Notes under the pieces: generated by a model
Told to the model about the DNA's origin: nothing
What the model saw: only the letters and a program-made list of their open reading frames with translations
Database searches by the model: none
Position numbers and translations under genes: made by a program
Shown here: positions 1 through 11,500 of the stretch, one piece after another
Numbering within the stretch: position 1 is the stretch's first letter
Layout: every line of letters starts with the position of its first letter
From: Emiliania huxleyi CCMP1516
Lineage: Eukaryota; Haptophyta; Isochrysidales; Noelaerhabdaceae
DNA length: 64,000 bases
Direction: 5' to 3'
Assembly: GCF_000372725.1 (NCBI RefSeq)
Contig: NW_005200981.1
Span: forward strand, 43,335-107,334

Positions 1-437
1 TGACACGCAGCAGTGGTAGCCATCGCATCCCGAGACGAGCGCCGGGCATCTGGGGGCCCCTCTCCACGAGGTTTGGTCGGGGACGAGGAAGCCCGATCGG
101 CAGCAAGCGCGGCCGACGCAGCAGTAGCTGGGGCAGATCCCAGACCGCCCGCCACACTCCCAGAAGCAGTTCCGGGGCGGCATCGGCGGTGGGGGCGGGG
201 ATGGCGGGGATAGGGGCGGCAACGACGGCGGTGGCGGCAGCGGCGGTGGACGGGGCTTCGGCGGCGGCGGTGGCGGCGGCGGCGGCGAGGGCGGCGGCGG
301 CGGCGAGGGTGGCGGCGGCGGTGAGGACGGCGGTGGTGGCGAGGGAGGCGGCGGCAGCGGCGGTGGCGGCGGCAGCGGCGAGGGAGGCGGCGGCAGCGGC
401 GGCGGCAGCGGCGGCGGCAGCGGCGAGGGAGGCGGCG

Positions 438-470
<33 letters not shown>

Positions 471-726
471 GCGGCGGCGGCGGCGGCGGCGAGGGCGGTG
501 GCGAGGGCGGAAACGGCACTCCCGAGACGCAGCAGTGGTAGCCAGTGCAGGCTTGAGCTGGGCATCCCAGCGCCTGCCAGCCTGTCATGCAGCAGGACGA
601 CCCACCACAGAAGCCAGGGCACGGTCCCGCACCTGCGCACGGTCCCCAGCAGTCCGGCGGAGGCGGCGGTGGCGGCGGGCTCGATGGCTGGTGCAAGCGC
701 CACCAATCCAACGCGCTCATCCTCAT
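1..726 (-). CDS. Cys-rich module / Pro-rich linker surface protein (partial)
   Basis: The minus-strand frame whose codons begin at positions 1, 4, 7... is open from the window edge to an ATG at 724-726; an in-frame TGA lies upstream at 757-759, so this is either the start or an exon start. It reads a short leader, a Pro run, a Cys module (DCWGPC...CPGFCG...CCMTGW...GYHCCVSG), a long SPPPP-type linker, then a second module (NCFWECGG...CPSYCC...ACCRSGF...GYHCCVS). The two modules share the spacing CW..C.G..G.CP..C...CC..G and end in GYHCCVS. Repeated Cys modules on hydroxyproline-type linkers are typical of secreted or wall proteins of algae; this role is inferred. The C-terminus is cut off by the window edge. 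The forward Ala-rich frame over the same bases is a shadow. Confidence 0.6.
189..500. repeat. GGC/GCC low-complexity tract
   Basis: About 300 bp of (GGC)n with periodic GGT and GAG interruptions. On the minus strand it encodes the Pro-rich (PPPPSPPLPP) linker between the two Cys modules of the gene at the window edge. Confidence 0.85.
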
Positions 727-967
727 CGCGGGGGCAGTAAGCCACGCCCGGGCGCCTCACAACCTCACAACGCGGCGGCCGGGCGCCCGGATCCCCGGTT
801 TCTTTTGTTCTGAGCCAACTCGAATTCATATTTCTCATCCTACTACGCCACTAGTATCGGGGAGTCTCGGGACACTCTACTTCTTCCGGAAGGGGGCGAG
901 GGGACTACCTCTCCAGGCACCAGGGGCAGCTTCGCCTGATCCCTAGAGATGCCCACGTGTGAGAGGT

Positions 968-1226
968 GAGAGAGATTTTTAGCAATACCTTAACAATACC
1001 AAACAACTCTAACACTCAGGTTTCACTCTAGGTTGTCCCACCTGTGATTTCTTTCTTATCTCTCTCTATTCTCTCTCTTGTTGTGCGAGGCGTGAACCGC
1101 GCCATTCGCTCTCACCTGGCAACCCTGTCTGCACGTCTCGCGCGCGCGCGTGAACAGGGCTCCAGGCCCCAAATTACGTGTGAGTGTTAGAGTTGTTTGG
1201 TATTGCTAAAAATCTCTCTCTCTCTA
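968..1226. mobile_element. Short inverted-repeat (MITE-like) element
   Basis: The left arm (968-1018, beginning GAGAGAGATTTTTAGCAATA and ending AACACTCA) is the reverse complement of the right arm (1181-1226, TGAGTGTTAGAGTTGTTTGG then TATTGCTAAAAATCTCTCTC), apart from an 11-bp internal duplication on the left. The interior is about 160 bp and non-coding. The right arm recurs at 16592-16625, about 50201-50240 and 54128-54178. The stretch 1099-1196 recurs inverted at 54199-54298. This is therefore a dispersed family. I could not identify a target duplication. Confidence 0.6.
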
Positions 1227-2030
1227 TTTTGGTATTTGGAGGCCTGGCCGACAACAAGAAATCACGACTCTCACTCGTGCGTGATCTGGGCTCGGCAGCT
1301 TGTCTCGCTCTCTCTCTTCATTCAGCTTGTCAGCCCTCAGCCGAAGCTGGGGCCGGTCCCGTAGCCTTCAAAAATCTCTCTCTCCACTCTCCGACGACCG
1401 CATTGCGGAAGCGGAAGGCGCCGACGGGTGTGCCACGGGTGGTGAGAGAGTGGGGCACTGGAGTCGTGGATTGCGCCATGCAGCGTGCTCGCAGGTGGTG
1501 CCCTCAGCAGGTCCAGGTGCCCTCACAAGAATTTTTTTTAGAAGCCCAACACCCGCTTAAAATCCCTGTCGTGTGGGTGAACGCTGCCCAGCCCCCCTCC
1601 GTGTCGCGATGCGCTCCCCACTCCCGTTCCCCTGTGTCCCTGATCGTCCTTCCCAAATCCTGCTCGTGCAGGTAGGGACCTCGAGTAGGGACCCTGTCCT
1701 CCCCCCATCGTCCCTCGTCTGGCCTGTCTGTTTTCTTTGTTTCTTTTTCCCTTATTCCCTTGTATTAGATTCTTAGAAGCCAACAAGAAATGTGGCAGAG
1801 AGAGTGATTTGGGCTCGGCAGCTTGTCGACTACCGGCCGAAGCCGGAGTCGGAACCGTAGCCGAGATGGTCTTCGAGGGTGTCGAATATGTCATTCTCCT
1901 CGCTAGGCTTGTCGATTTTCTTCTTTGTGTTTCAACCCTTCACCACACAGAAAAAGTAAAAAGCTAGCCAAGGCATTCTTTTTCTATTCGCGTTGGAGCC
2001 GCGAGGGCCGGAGCCGCCAAAGCATATCAG
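1227..2030. repeat. Cluster of dispersed repeat fragments, no gene
   Basis: No convincing gene is present. 1258-1350 and 1790-1850 are diverged copies of one segment (gtgatytgggctcggcagct). 1620-1750 is an inverted copy of the repeat at 17142-17274 and 31577-31744 (CCTGCTCGTGCAGG, then TGTCTGTTTTCTTTGTTTC). 1550-1580 resembles the inverted end of the repeat at 7346-7436. Confidence 0.55.
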
Positions 2031-2084
2031 CTCGAGAACCTCGAGAGACCCTTCTCTATCCACACCATCCAACACCACGCGCCT

Positions 2085-3505
2085 ATGTATGTGGACCCTG
2101 CCGAGGCCGAGCTGAGGCACCGGAAGGGGCTCGAAAAGGCTGCGGCGAAGGGCGCCGCGAAGGCCTCGGCCGCAGCTGCCACTCTATCGGCCGGGGCGTG
2201 GGCAGAGCGGGACCTCCTGGAGCAGGACGCGCTGCTGCGTGAATGCTCCAGTGGCGGACACCTGCTCGTGCTGCGGTCGGCGCTGCGCAACTCGGCACTC
2301 TTCTCTGAGGAGCTCCGCGCCGCTGCCCGCCTGGTGGCACTGCCCGAGCGTTTGCTCGCGCCGCTCGGAGGAGGGCTATGGGTCCTCCGCGGAGCCGGCG
2401 ACGAGCCGAGCGCCGGCGCGCTGCTCGCGCACCACATCCCGCGCCTCGGCGGCGTGAGGCTGCGCCTCTCAATGGTCCACTGCGCGGCGACGCCATCCTC
2501 GCTGCTCGAACGAGTGCGCGCCGCGCCGCCCGCCCGCAGCCACGCATGCTGGTCTCTCCGCCACGAGGCGCACCATCCGGGCGGGGATCTCAACCTTGCT
2601 CCTTGGACAGAGCTGACCAACGCGCCCTCCCTTGCCATCGGCCTCTCCTCCATTCTCGGCGCGGGCTTCACCGCTCCGCGCGCGGAAGACGATGCCGACG
2701 TCGCAGCGTTGGCGGCCGAGTGCGACAAGTTTGTGCTGCTCGAGACCAAACGTGCGCTCTTCCTCTGCCGCGAGATGCCGCTCGAGCGTGCCTGCGCCGT
2801 CGGCGTGGCGCGGCGCCCATCGCCCCCTCCCCTCTCCCTCCCCCCCTGGGTTGGCTGCTGGGAGCACCGGCCGTTCGCCTTCTCTGCGAGCCTGGAGCCG
2901 CTCATCGCCTCAGCCGCAGTGAGCATCGCTGCGAACGTCCACCGCGCAGCCGGCGGGGAGGTGGTGGCTCGCCGGCCGCTGCGGCTGCTCGACCCCTGCT
3001 GCGGGTCCGGGACGGTGCTCGCGGCTGGGGCCGCGCTTGGCTTGGCATGCCGCGGCTCGGACTTGCGCGACGATTTCGTATGCCGCGCGCGCGAAAACCT
3101 CGACTTCCTGGGCGTGGCGGCGGAGGTCGCGCAACACGACGCTCTGGCGCCGTTTCCGCACCGAGAGGACCCGCCCGACGTAATCGTCTCCAACCCTCCT
3201 TGGGGCAAGCATATTGGCGGCGATGAGGACGGCGCCCGGATTCTGGAGTGTGTCGTTCGCGAGTTCCCGGCGCGAAGCGCGTGCTGCCCCCGGAGGCACT
3301 GGCCGACCCACCTCGCCCACCGCCCCTCGCAAAACATTAGGCCGCGACGATGTGTTGGATTGGGAATGCGTTTGCCTTCGCGGCGGCGGCGGGCTTGCCC
3401 GGAGTCCAACTCGTGTATCATTGCCGCGTCGGCAGCGCTGAGGCGTTTGTGCTTCGCGTGCGACGCGCCGACGCCGACGAGCGGAAGTGTCCAAGTGACC
3501 ACTGA
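2085..3505 (+). CDS. THUMPD/TRM-type RNA (guanine-N2) methyltransferase-like protein
   Basis: Exon 1 is 2085-3269 and exon 2 is 3341-3505, giving 449 aa. The C-terminal half is a class I SAM-dependent methyltransferase of the UPF0020/THUMPD family: RLLDPCCGSGTVL (SAM-binding motif I, near residue 305) and DVIVSNPPWG (catalytic NPPW motif, near residue 370). The splice joins ...CVVREFP to AATMCWIGNAFAF and keeps frame; the second exon alone would be an orphan reading. The 71-nt intron runs GC to AG, and the bases after each border are similar (GCGCGA and GCCGCGA). The N-terminal region should contain a THUMP RNA-binding domain, but I cannot see it clearly. The family makes m2G in tRNA or snRNA; the exact target here is unknown. 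The ATG at 2085 is the first one followed by plausible coding sequence. Confidence 0.75.
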
Positions 3506-4071
3506 CCAGGGTCGCACCAGATCCCGGCGCCGCGCGGATGGGCTCTCGTTTACCGCGACGCCGACCGCCGCGTCGGACACGCCCCGCGCGCGTCTACGGC
3601 TCATCACAGGGTACGGACATTGCTCATTGGAACAACACATGAGACATGTCTTTGTCACGATACTCGTGGATACAACGCAGACGCGTCCGCATCTCGCATG
3701 TGCCGATGCACATGAACAAGATGCAACATCCGAACATGTGCATGTGCATTGCCATTGGAAGAATGGAAGTGCATGTGTGTGGTTACTCTTACGTCTTTTG
3801 ATAGGGTCGGTTGATCCGCAACGCAACATCTCGTGTGTACCCCATCGCCCGTTTTTCGGAGGTAGAATAGAGGATGTGTCTTCTGCCGGCCCGGGAAGTG
3901 GCGTCGGCGAATTCTTATTTCACGGAGATAATTACCCGCTGCGCATTATATTTCCCGGTGGCGATGCGTCCGAGAGCGGCGGGGGGGTTCGGAGGGCGCG
4001 GGCGCACTTAAATAGTCACTTATCGGCAGCGGCTGACCTTCGTCGTCGATCAAGCCTGCCTCGATAGCTGT
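3506..4071. other. No recognisable feature
   Basis: I see nothing identifiable. Composition shifts to lower GC around 3590-3960, and no coding frame looks convincing. Confidence 0.5.
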
Positions 4072-4386
4072 TTAGCTCGAGCTCCGGGCTGTCGCGCAGA
4101 CCACTCGAGACCACCTGGGCTCCTGGGGTGGCGGAATCGGCCTCGGGCCGCGGCGGCGGGCTGTGGAAACCACCCTCCACACGCGCCCGTAGAGCAGCGC
4201 ATAGCAAACGAAACGCTGCTCCGGCACTTGCGTCGGCGAAATCACTACGACATTGGGCTCTACACGAATGGGCACGTCATCGTGCGCTGCTCCCGCTTTG
4301 CAACTCGAGCACACAATACAGTTAGTGGATCCTAGTACGGTACGTTTAGGCGTAGAATGGTCTCGGCTACTCTCTCCCCGCGTCAT
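4072..4386 (-). CDS. Hypothetical protein
   Basis: A 104-aa frame with an ATG at 4384-4386. The central part (NCIVCSSCKAG, then VPIRVEPNVVVISPTQVPEQ and RFVCYALLYGRVWRVVS) has a protein-like mix of hydrophobic and polar residues and a CxxC pair, unlike the Arg/Ala/Pro-rich shadows common here. I do not recognise a family. It may be one exon of a larger gene or a decayed fragment. Confidence 0.3.
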   Translation of the reverse strand: MTRGESSRDHSTPKRTVLGSTNCIVCSSCKAGAAHDDVPIRVEPNVVVISPTQVPEQRFVCYALLYGRVWRVVSTARRRGPRPIPPPQEPRWSRVVCATARSSS

Positions 4387-5795
4387 TTTGTCAATGGGTA
4401 CAACACGAGTTGAAAAAAAACAGTTCAGCGAGGCCTAGGCCCATAGCCGGGGGGTGTTGGCTGGGGAAAGCCCTCAGGCCTCAGTGTACGTTATACAACA
4501 CTCGGAGGTGGGCCCTCCCAACACCTCCGACGAGACCGCGGCGTGCACCGGGTGCATCGATGGGGGACGGGCCGCGGAAGTGTCAAGTGACATGACGTTC
4601 GACCTCTGGATCCGCTCTTTTTTCGCATTTCCGATTTCGCTTTTTGGATTCGCGACGTGCGTGTCGTGTCGGTCGTCGGTCGTCGGTGTCTTGACTCTTG
4701 TTAGATTCTTGATCTCCGCAATACCGGTTACCGCAACACGAGACTCGAGAGGCGAAGTTTTCTCGGTCGATCTCGTGGTCTCTCGTTGTGCGGCAGGGTT
4801 GCGACCACGTGCGGGGTGTGTGTGGCTAGTGCCAATTCACTCTGACACGCTAATCTTGAAAACGTCTCCAACGGAGCTCTGTGTTGCTCCCAGCGCTCTC
4901 TCCCGCGCTTCCTGCGGCCATGGCCGATGACACTAGTATGGGAGGTCATCTGGATACCGCGAGAGCGACCCAACTCGTCGACATCGTCCGATGATGATGC
5001 CGCAAAGTCAGCCTCCGGAGGCTATCGTGGGTCGAGCCGGCAGTAGCCGTGACATGTGGTTCCACCACCCCTCGTAGGCTTTGCCTCTGACCGCCACCGT
5101 TCCCAGGCTACCTAATGGGATGGAAAGGAAGGCTGGGTGAGCGTATAGAAGCGTGCTCGACCTCGTCGTGGCAACCTGCACGGCAGCGCTGGTAGGTGCG
5201 ATGAGTGTCGTGCCACCTGACGCCCGAGACGGGTCGCAGGTGTCGTACCGAGCGTGTCGAGACCGTGTCCTGATGTGATCTGCACGGGTGAGTCACGTCG
5301 GCGTCAAAGGAGCGACGTGCGACCTGTCAGAGCTTGATCTCCGATCTCAGCGGCGTCGAGTCGTTTCCGGCGCGCAACAAAGGTACATACCCAGGACTCG
5401 CAGCTGCCTCTGGAAGGCACCGAGATGTACCTTTTTGCGCAAATGGTCAAAATCAAGGTTTTGTAACGCGAGCTGTGCCACAGTGAAATGGCACTAGCCC
5501 GTGTGACGGCTCTACCCTCCATCGCGTTGGAGATATAACAGATATGGATTATTTTACGGCGTTGCGTCTCTCACTTCTTTTTCACCCCGCTAAGACACGT
5601 GTCGGCAAGACTTCCCCTCCCCCCGCGCACCCCACCCGCCTGGGTGCTGCCTTCCCTGGCCATCGCATTCCCTCTCTCCTCCCCTCTGCCACGATTGCAT
5701 GAAGTGATTCTCAATCGGTGTGCAAGGCGCGAACCGGGTGCGTTCAAAGCAGCTGCAAGAGTCCCGCGAAAGAGTTGTCCGGCGCGCCACGAGCC
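4387..5795. other. Intergenic region, nothing recognised
   Basis: Moderate GC, several short frames, none with a recognisable motif. I see no tRNA or repeat structure. Confidence 0.45.
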
Positions 5796-7078
5796 TCAGG
5801 GGAGGGGAGGCACGCGAGGAAGCAAGCGGCCCGAGCCTTGCCGTCCCTGTGTATTGGCCGAGGCATCCATGCCTTCGAGCCAAGCATCCACCCTAGAGAG
5901 GAGCTGCTGCTTGTACGCGCGGGCGGCACGCCGCAAGCGGCGCCGCTCGCCCCTGGCTACCCACGCGGCGATGGCGACGCGCAAGTGCAAGCGCCTCAAC
6001 GCCTCGACGACCTCGAGCTCCCGCCGTAGCAGTTCTGCCGCCTGCTGGTCCCGCGCCGCCCGCGCAACTAGCGCCCACCCGGCGAGGATCCGGCGCAGCC
6101 AGCCGGCACGCACGGCGCGGAGAGCGCCCGCCGCCCGCTCGGCGTGCACTGCCGCCATCTCCCGCATCCGAATCAGGCCCCGGCGCTGCGTGTGGCGGCA
6201 GCGAAGCCGCAAGGCGCAGATGCGAAGCACCCCCTCCTTGCAGCCGCGAGCGGCAGCCGCTCGGGACACGAGCAGCAGCCAGCCCCCGAAGGCTGCGCCA
6301 CACAGCCTCTCCCGGCGGTGCGCCAGCGCTGCCGCCGTGCGCAAGCGCTTTCCGTTGAGCAGGGCACGCCATGGCTTCCAGCCAAAGCGACGTAGGAGGG
6401 CGCGGCGGGCGTGGAGGCGTGCAAGCTCGGTCCGCGCCTCGCCCGCCGCTCGCCGCTGCGCCGCCCGCTCGTCCGCCGCCTTGGCCTCGCGCTGCTGCGC
6501 AGCCTGCTCCCTGCGAGCGCGCGCGCGCCGCACGTGCGCCTCCGCCTCCGCCTCCGCCTTGGCCGCCTCTGCCGCGAGTCGCGCATCGCGGTACCTATTC
6601 ATAGCAGCGAGAGCGGTGGAGACACCATCGTGCCTCGGCCGCGCCACGAGCGCGATTGGCGGAGCCGCTGCGCGAGCACGTGCCGCTTCAACTGCCGCTC
6701 GTGTGCCCGCCGCTCGAGCCGCGCGCCCAGCGACCGCTGCAGCGACTCGGCGCGCGAGCCCAGGCTTGGAGCGCTGCCGTCGCCGCCGCCACTATCTCCG
6801 CCGCCGTCGCCGTTTGGTTTGTCGTTCTCCGCGCCCGCAGCAGCTTGCGCCTCCGGCTCCACCTCCACCCCAGAGGTTGTCAACCGCAAGGTCGAGGTCT
6901 CGCTGGGCACACACTCGGTTGTGGCACTGCGGCAGGTGTGAGAGGCGGCGGCGGTTGTGGCTGGAGACTCAGACCCCGCCTGAAGCCGCGACTGAAAGGA
7001 GCCCTGACTACTCTCCGCGTCGCCATTACGCGTGGAGAGCGGAGTCGGGGGCGTTCGCGGCGGGTGCGCCTTCGGCAT
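5796..7078 (-). CDS. Coiled-coil SFI1/CCDC-like protein
   Basis: The N-terminal exon has its ATG at 7076-7078 and reads a low-complexity acidic segment, then SLQRSLGARLERRAHER. After a short intron near 6600-6645 the frame continues YRDARLAAEAAKAEAEAE and ends at 5796. The second part is a long Ala/Arg/Glu helix. It carries Trp-centred repeats spaced roughly 30 residues apart (FGWKPWRALL, AFGGWLLLVSR, LAGWALVARAA, IAAWVARGE), the pattern of SFI1-type centrin-binding or CCDC191-like helical repeats. A role at basal bodies, centrosomes or flagella would be expected from such families, but this is inference. The exact splice is unresolved. A 689-aa forward frame over the same region is antisense. 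Confidence 0.6.
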
Positions 7079-7345
7079 GGATGTGTTGGTCAAACACACG
7101 GCCGATTTCTTGGTTTTTCATCCGGTATTTCTCTTTTCTCTCCCCAACTCCACAGCCTGCCATGCGTCGCCGGTGCCGCATTCGTCGCAGTGCTTCTTTA
7201 GCAGGCGGTGGACTGTCGGCTGCGAGGACGGTCGCATTTGCGCGAGGCGAGGCGAGGATTCAGACGCGTTGCATGCGCCATGCCTGGCGCCAGCGCGTGC
7301 GGGAGCTCCTTGCTGAGCGTTGCTGCAAACTTCGATCGCTACGCC

Positions 7346-7436
7346 AAAAAAGAAAGAAAGCCCAGACACCCCAAGGGAGGGATGGGAGGACGGCACGCCG
7401 CCACCACACAGGGATTTTAAGGAGAGGAGTGTGGTC
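7346..7436 (+). repeat. Dispersed repeat copy (GAAAGAAAG...AGGGATTTTAAGG)
   Basis: Near-identical to 17700-17788. It starts with an A-rich GAAAGAAAG block, then AAGGGAGGGATGGGAG, and ends ACACAGGGATTTTAAGGAGA. It sits just upstream of the IF-3 gene and may lie in its 5' leader or an intron. Confidence 0.65.
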
Positions 7437-7532
7437 GCTACGCCAAGCTGCTGGCCTGCGAGCCATGTGTTTTCTCGCCCGAACTCCACGCCCTGGCCGA
7501 GCGGCTGCTGGCGGGCCAGCTGAGAGGCGCAA

Positions 7533-8213
7533 ATGGTCCTGGAGCTGCGGCTGGCGCGCCTCGGAGTCTCTCGGCTCGCTCGGCTGGCGTCCACGGCCCC
7601 ACGCGTGCACGTGCCGTCCGGCGCGCGGACGGGAGCAGCTGCGCTCGCGCTCGGCGAGTTGCGGCTGATTTCGGCGGGTGGCAAACAGCTGGGTGTGATG
7701 GCGCCGCAGCAGGCTCTCGCGCTCGCCCGGACAGAGGGCCTCGAGCTTGCCGAGATGGCGCCAAACGCCGTGCCGCCCGTCTGGCGGCTCGTGGCGCCTG
7801 ATGCATTGGCACCCGCCACTGCGGCGGCCGGAACGCCACCTCCGCCGCCGGCGGCGGCGGCAGCGGCGGCGGCCGGCGACGCGGACGCGCGACGCGCGGA
7901 GGCGCTGCAGCGACGAAGGCGGCTGGGCAAGGCGCCGCGCGTCAAGGAGGTGCGGCTGCTCGACCGGTGCCAGGAGCACGACGTTGGGGTCAAGATCAAG
8001 TCGACGCTCGGCTTCCTCTCCAAGGGGAACGTGGTCAAGGTCACGGCCGCCTCCGCGGTGCGCCCCGAGGGCGGTTCCGCGTCGCTCGCGCGCGCGACCG
8101 AGCTCGTGGAGCGCTTCATTGCCGAGGCGAAGCCGCTCGCCTCCTCCACCGGCCTCGCCAAGTCTGAGGGCTTTGTGGCGACGACGCTCGAGCCGAGGGA
8201 AGCGCCGCCGTGA
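7533..8213 (+). CDS. Organellar translation initiation factor IF-3
   Basis: 226 aa, intronless as read, ATG at 7533. The N-domain has the IF-3 pattern ELRLISAGGKQLGVM, then LELAEMAPNAVPPVWRL (bacterial IF-3: linker, V-AP-A-PPVC). After an Ala/Pro-rich insert, the C-domain reads RVKEVRLLDRCQEHDVGVK followed by KSTLGFLSKGNVVKVT, matching the EHD...K...FL..G..VKV signature. IF-3 binds the small ribosomal subunit and prevents premature joining. The Arg/Leu-rich N-terminus (MVLELRLARLGVSRLARLAS) looks like a mitochondrial or plastid targeting peptide, so an organellar factor is likely. The poly-Ala/Pro segment between the domains is unusual in length. Confidence 0.85.
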   Translation: MVLELRLARLGVSRLARLASTAPRVHVPSGARTGAAALALGELRLISAGGKQLGVMAPQQALALARTEGLELAEMAPNAVPPVWRLVAPDALAPATAAAGTPPPPPAAAAAAAAGDADARRAEALQRRRRLGKAPRVKEVRLLDRCQEHDVGVKIKSTLGFLSKGNVVKVTAASAVRPEGGSASLARATELVERFIAEAKPLASSTGLAKSEGFVATTLEPREAPP

Positions 8214-8509
8214 CCGGCCGTTTCTGCGGATTGGATTTACGCATCGGTCTCTACTAAGGGGTGAAAATAAAACGTCCAGGATATGCACATCTCTTAGGAG
8301 AGGGTCTCAGGGAACCAAAAGACCAGCCGTTTGCTCACAGAGCTCAGCGCGCAGAGCGCGAGAACCGACGGATGTGTTTGATGATTGATCATTGATGTGC
8401 GCGGAGACGAGAGGTGTCAGAGGAAGAGAGCTCAGCTGAGTGAAATAGTGAAAATCACAGTATAGACACCTCGCGATCGACCACTCTTCACAGGTGGAGA
8501 CTGTCACGG
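8214..8509. other. Intergenic region between convergent genes
   Basis: About 300 bp between the convergent IF-3 and dioxygenase-ABC-GNAT genes. Lower GC, presumably both 3' ends. No repeat or RNA gene seen. Confidence 0.4.
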
Positions 8510-11500
8510 TCAGCTCGCCGGAGGGCACTCGTCGTCCTCAATCAGTTCCAATCCATCGACCTCCACAAACCGCACCCGCTCCTCTAGATGCCGCCGCGCC
8601 GGCTCGCCCGCCGCCGCGCCGACGTACGCGTGTGCGTACACCATCCTCGGCTGCTGGCGCTTGATGGCGACGGCACGCTGCCCCCCCGCGCCCGTGAGAC
8701 GGCGCGGCAGCCAGCGAAGCTCGGGCGTGCTGTGGTTGGCGTCGGTGCCTACTCGCACCCAATGCGCACCCCATACACACATGGACATGGACATGGACAT
8801 GGACATGGACACACACATGGAGCGCTCGTGACGGTGGACGATAGGCAGGAGGCGGCGCGCACCTTCCCACAGCGGCGAGGCGTCGCGGTAGCCGCCAAAA
8901 CGCGGGTGCTGCGGCCGGAGGGCGGGAGCCGTGAGGACCGGTGCGCGCGAGGGCAGAACAGCGCGCCGCGGAGTGCGTGCACACACCACGGTCTGCCCAA
9001 AGTAGTCGCTGCCGCGCCGCCGGTGCCACTCGGCGACCGCGTCGCTCAGGCGCGCACCGATGCCCAACCCCTGCCACTCCGGCAGCACGACAGTTCGGTG
9101 CGCTCGCTGCGCCGGCGCACGCGCCCACTCGGAGCGCCTTCCCGAGTGCGGGATCGTCGCCACGAATCCGACCGGGATGCGCACGGCGGCCTCCGTCTCG
9201 TGCGTCGGCGCGGCCAAGCCGCTGACGCCGTCAACAGGGTGCTGCTCTGAGCTCGCACGTTGGTGGCAGGAGCGCTCCTGAGCCGCGAGGCGCGGCGAGT
9301 GGCCCCAGAGAGTCGCCTCGAGGAGGAAGCACGTTGCGACTGCAGGGGGGCGGCGTGTCAGGCGGCTTCGCGGAATGGAAGGCAGTGCGCGCGGTTTCAC
9401 GGGCAGCAGAGAGGCGAAATGGCGCTACGTTCCTTCTGCGGGGGTCGGGGCTGACGCTCACCCCGAGAGAGCAGCGGCGTCTTGTAGTGGAAGGCGTGGA
9501 AGCGGCGCCACGCGGCGGGCTCGCACCGGCGTAGCCTTAGAGCAAAGCGCGGCGGCGCCAAACGGACAACCCCGGAATCGCAAAGCGGCCCATAGCCATC
9601 GCACGACACCGCTCCGCTGCGCGCGTGAGCGATGTCCTCCCACGCTGCGAGCCCTCCCGGAAAGTTCACCACCGAGTCGTCACCTGCTGCCGTCATAGAC
9701 GCGCCCCCCACCTCTGCCGCTCCCATCGCCGCCGTGCAGCCGGCACCCTCTCGCGCCTGCGCCGGCACCAACGCACCGCAATCCGGTGCCGCCCCCGGCG
9801 CGAAGCGGAATAATGTCGCCGAGGCGGCCTCGAACACCCAATCGGGCTCGAAGCCGCCTGGCCCCACGTGCGACACGTGGCAGCCGGCGAGGACGACGCG
9901 CCCGCCGGCCCACCCGGCAGATCGCACCGCGCGCGTGAGCGCCCCGCCAACCCGCGTCGCCGTTGCCTCGTCCCACGCCGAGCCAAACTCGTCAAAAACG
10001 CACGGCGGCAACGTGCTGCCGCTCCCGCCGCCGCTTCGGCTGCCCTCGCCCTCCGCCAGAGGCTCTGACGCGGCGAGCGCAAGAGCCAGCTCCGCCTGCG
10101 CCGCCTCGCCCGCTGAGCACTCGCCGCCGCTCCACGCGAGCGCAGCTGGCAGCGGCGCCGCCACCGCCGCGAGGCAACGCGCCGCCTGCGCCTCGCTCGC
10201 AAAGACTTGGGCAAGGCGTGCGCCACGCGGCCACGGCCGCGGCGGCGGCGGCGGCCCAAAGTGCGCGGCAAGCAGCGCCGACTTGGCGGCGCCCGACGGG
10301 CCTAGGCCAGAGGGCCGTGGGTGAGTGGCGAGCTGCCGGGCAGGGGCGTGCAGGTGAGGAGCGTCACCGCAGACGAGCCCAAGCCGAGCGCCGCCGAGCT
10401 GCGCCTCGCTCGGAAAGGGAGGCAGCCGCCTCGCGCACGTGCCGTCGTGCGGCAAGTCGAAGAAGCTCTCGACTGAGCGCGTCGCGGCGGTCCGCTCGAC
10501 GCGTGACGCCAGCACGCGCCCGCCCGTTGGTGGTGGCGTGTGCGCGTCCGGCTGAAAGGGAGGCGCGTCATCGAAGCACGCCTCAGAGACCACGCGGAGG
10601 CCGCACCTGCGCAAAGCGTGCACAAAAACCTCGCCGCCGCCGGAGAGGCCACCACCGCCTGGCGCCTTCGCCTCGGCGTCGCCTTCCTCGCCGAACGCGC
10701 CCGCGGTTGAGAGCGGCGCCGCGCCGTCGTCGAGCACACTGATGCGCAACGGCAGGAGCGTGTGGGCGTCTGCGACGCGGAGCACCGTCGCACTCCTTCC
10801 GGGGCGGCACACGACGACGGCGTCGGGGCGCAGCCAATGGGCGACGCGCGGATGGCAACTAGCAACCGCCGCTCGCGTGCCGCGGCCCTCGCGCCGCAAG
10901 TGGCGCGAGAGCGACGCTGCGCAGCAAGCGGCGGAGAGCGGGTCGAGGTGGTTGCAAAAACCGTCGACGGTGAGCAGCGGCGCGTCCGACGCGGCGGCCA
11001 ACTGCAGCCGCCGTGCAAGCTCCGCGCGGAACGCCTCGCCCGTTGAGAGTGCGGCGTAGGGCTGGCACCACAGCGGCACCGATCCTAGCCCCACCGCGGC
11101 CAGCCATCGGTGGCCATCTGCTCCGAGGACATCGAGGATCGACCGGTTGGTTGGCCACGCGTACCGAGCGCCGACGAGGCCGCCGTCGCCGCCGTCGCCG
11201 CCGGCGGCGGCGGCGAGAGCGCGGAGCAGCCGACTCTTGCCGCTGCCGGCGACGCCGACGAGGAGCAGCACGCGGCAGCCGGCGGGCCACCGAACGGCCG
11301 CCCCAAGCTCCATCTCTCCCTCGCCCATCTCTCCCTCGCCCTCGTCCTGCCACTTTGGCGGCGAGAGCGCCTGAGCCGACGCCACCGCCGCCGCCGCGTC
11401 CCCCGCTGCGTGGTCCTCGATGGACCAGACGATCTCCGCGCCCGGGTATCTCTCCTCCAGCGGCGCCACCACCGCCTCCACCTCCTCGCGCACCTCGAAA

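Noticed and set aside
189-740. Forward Ala-rich 183-aa frame
   Set aside because: Pure GGC-repeat translation; the minus strand carries a Cys-module protein in a constant frame.
2027-3829. 600-aa minus frame opposite the methyltransferase
   Set aside because: Arg/Ser/Ala-rich antisense of a gene with clear SAM and NPPW motifs.
5599-7668. 689-aa plus frame
   Set aside because: Arg-rich antisense of the coiled-coil gene, overlapping the IF-3 start.
8760-8830. (ATGGAC)n repeat as a coding Met-Ser tract
   Set aside because: It falls in a probable intron of the GNAT part and is a simple hexanucleotide repeat.
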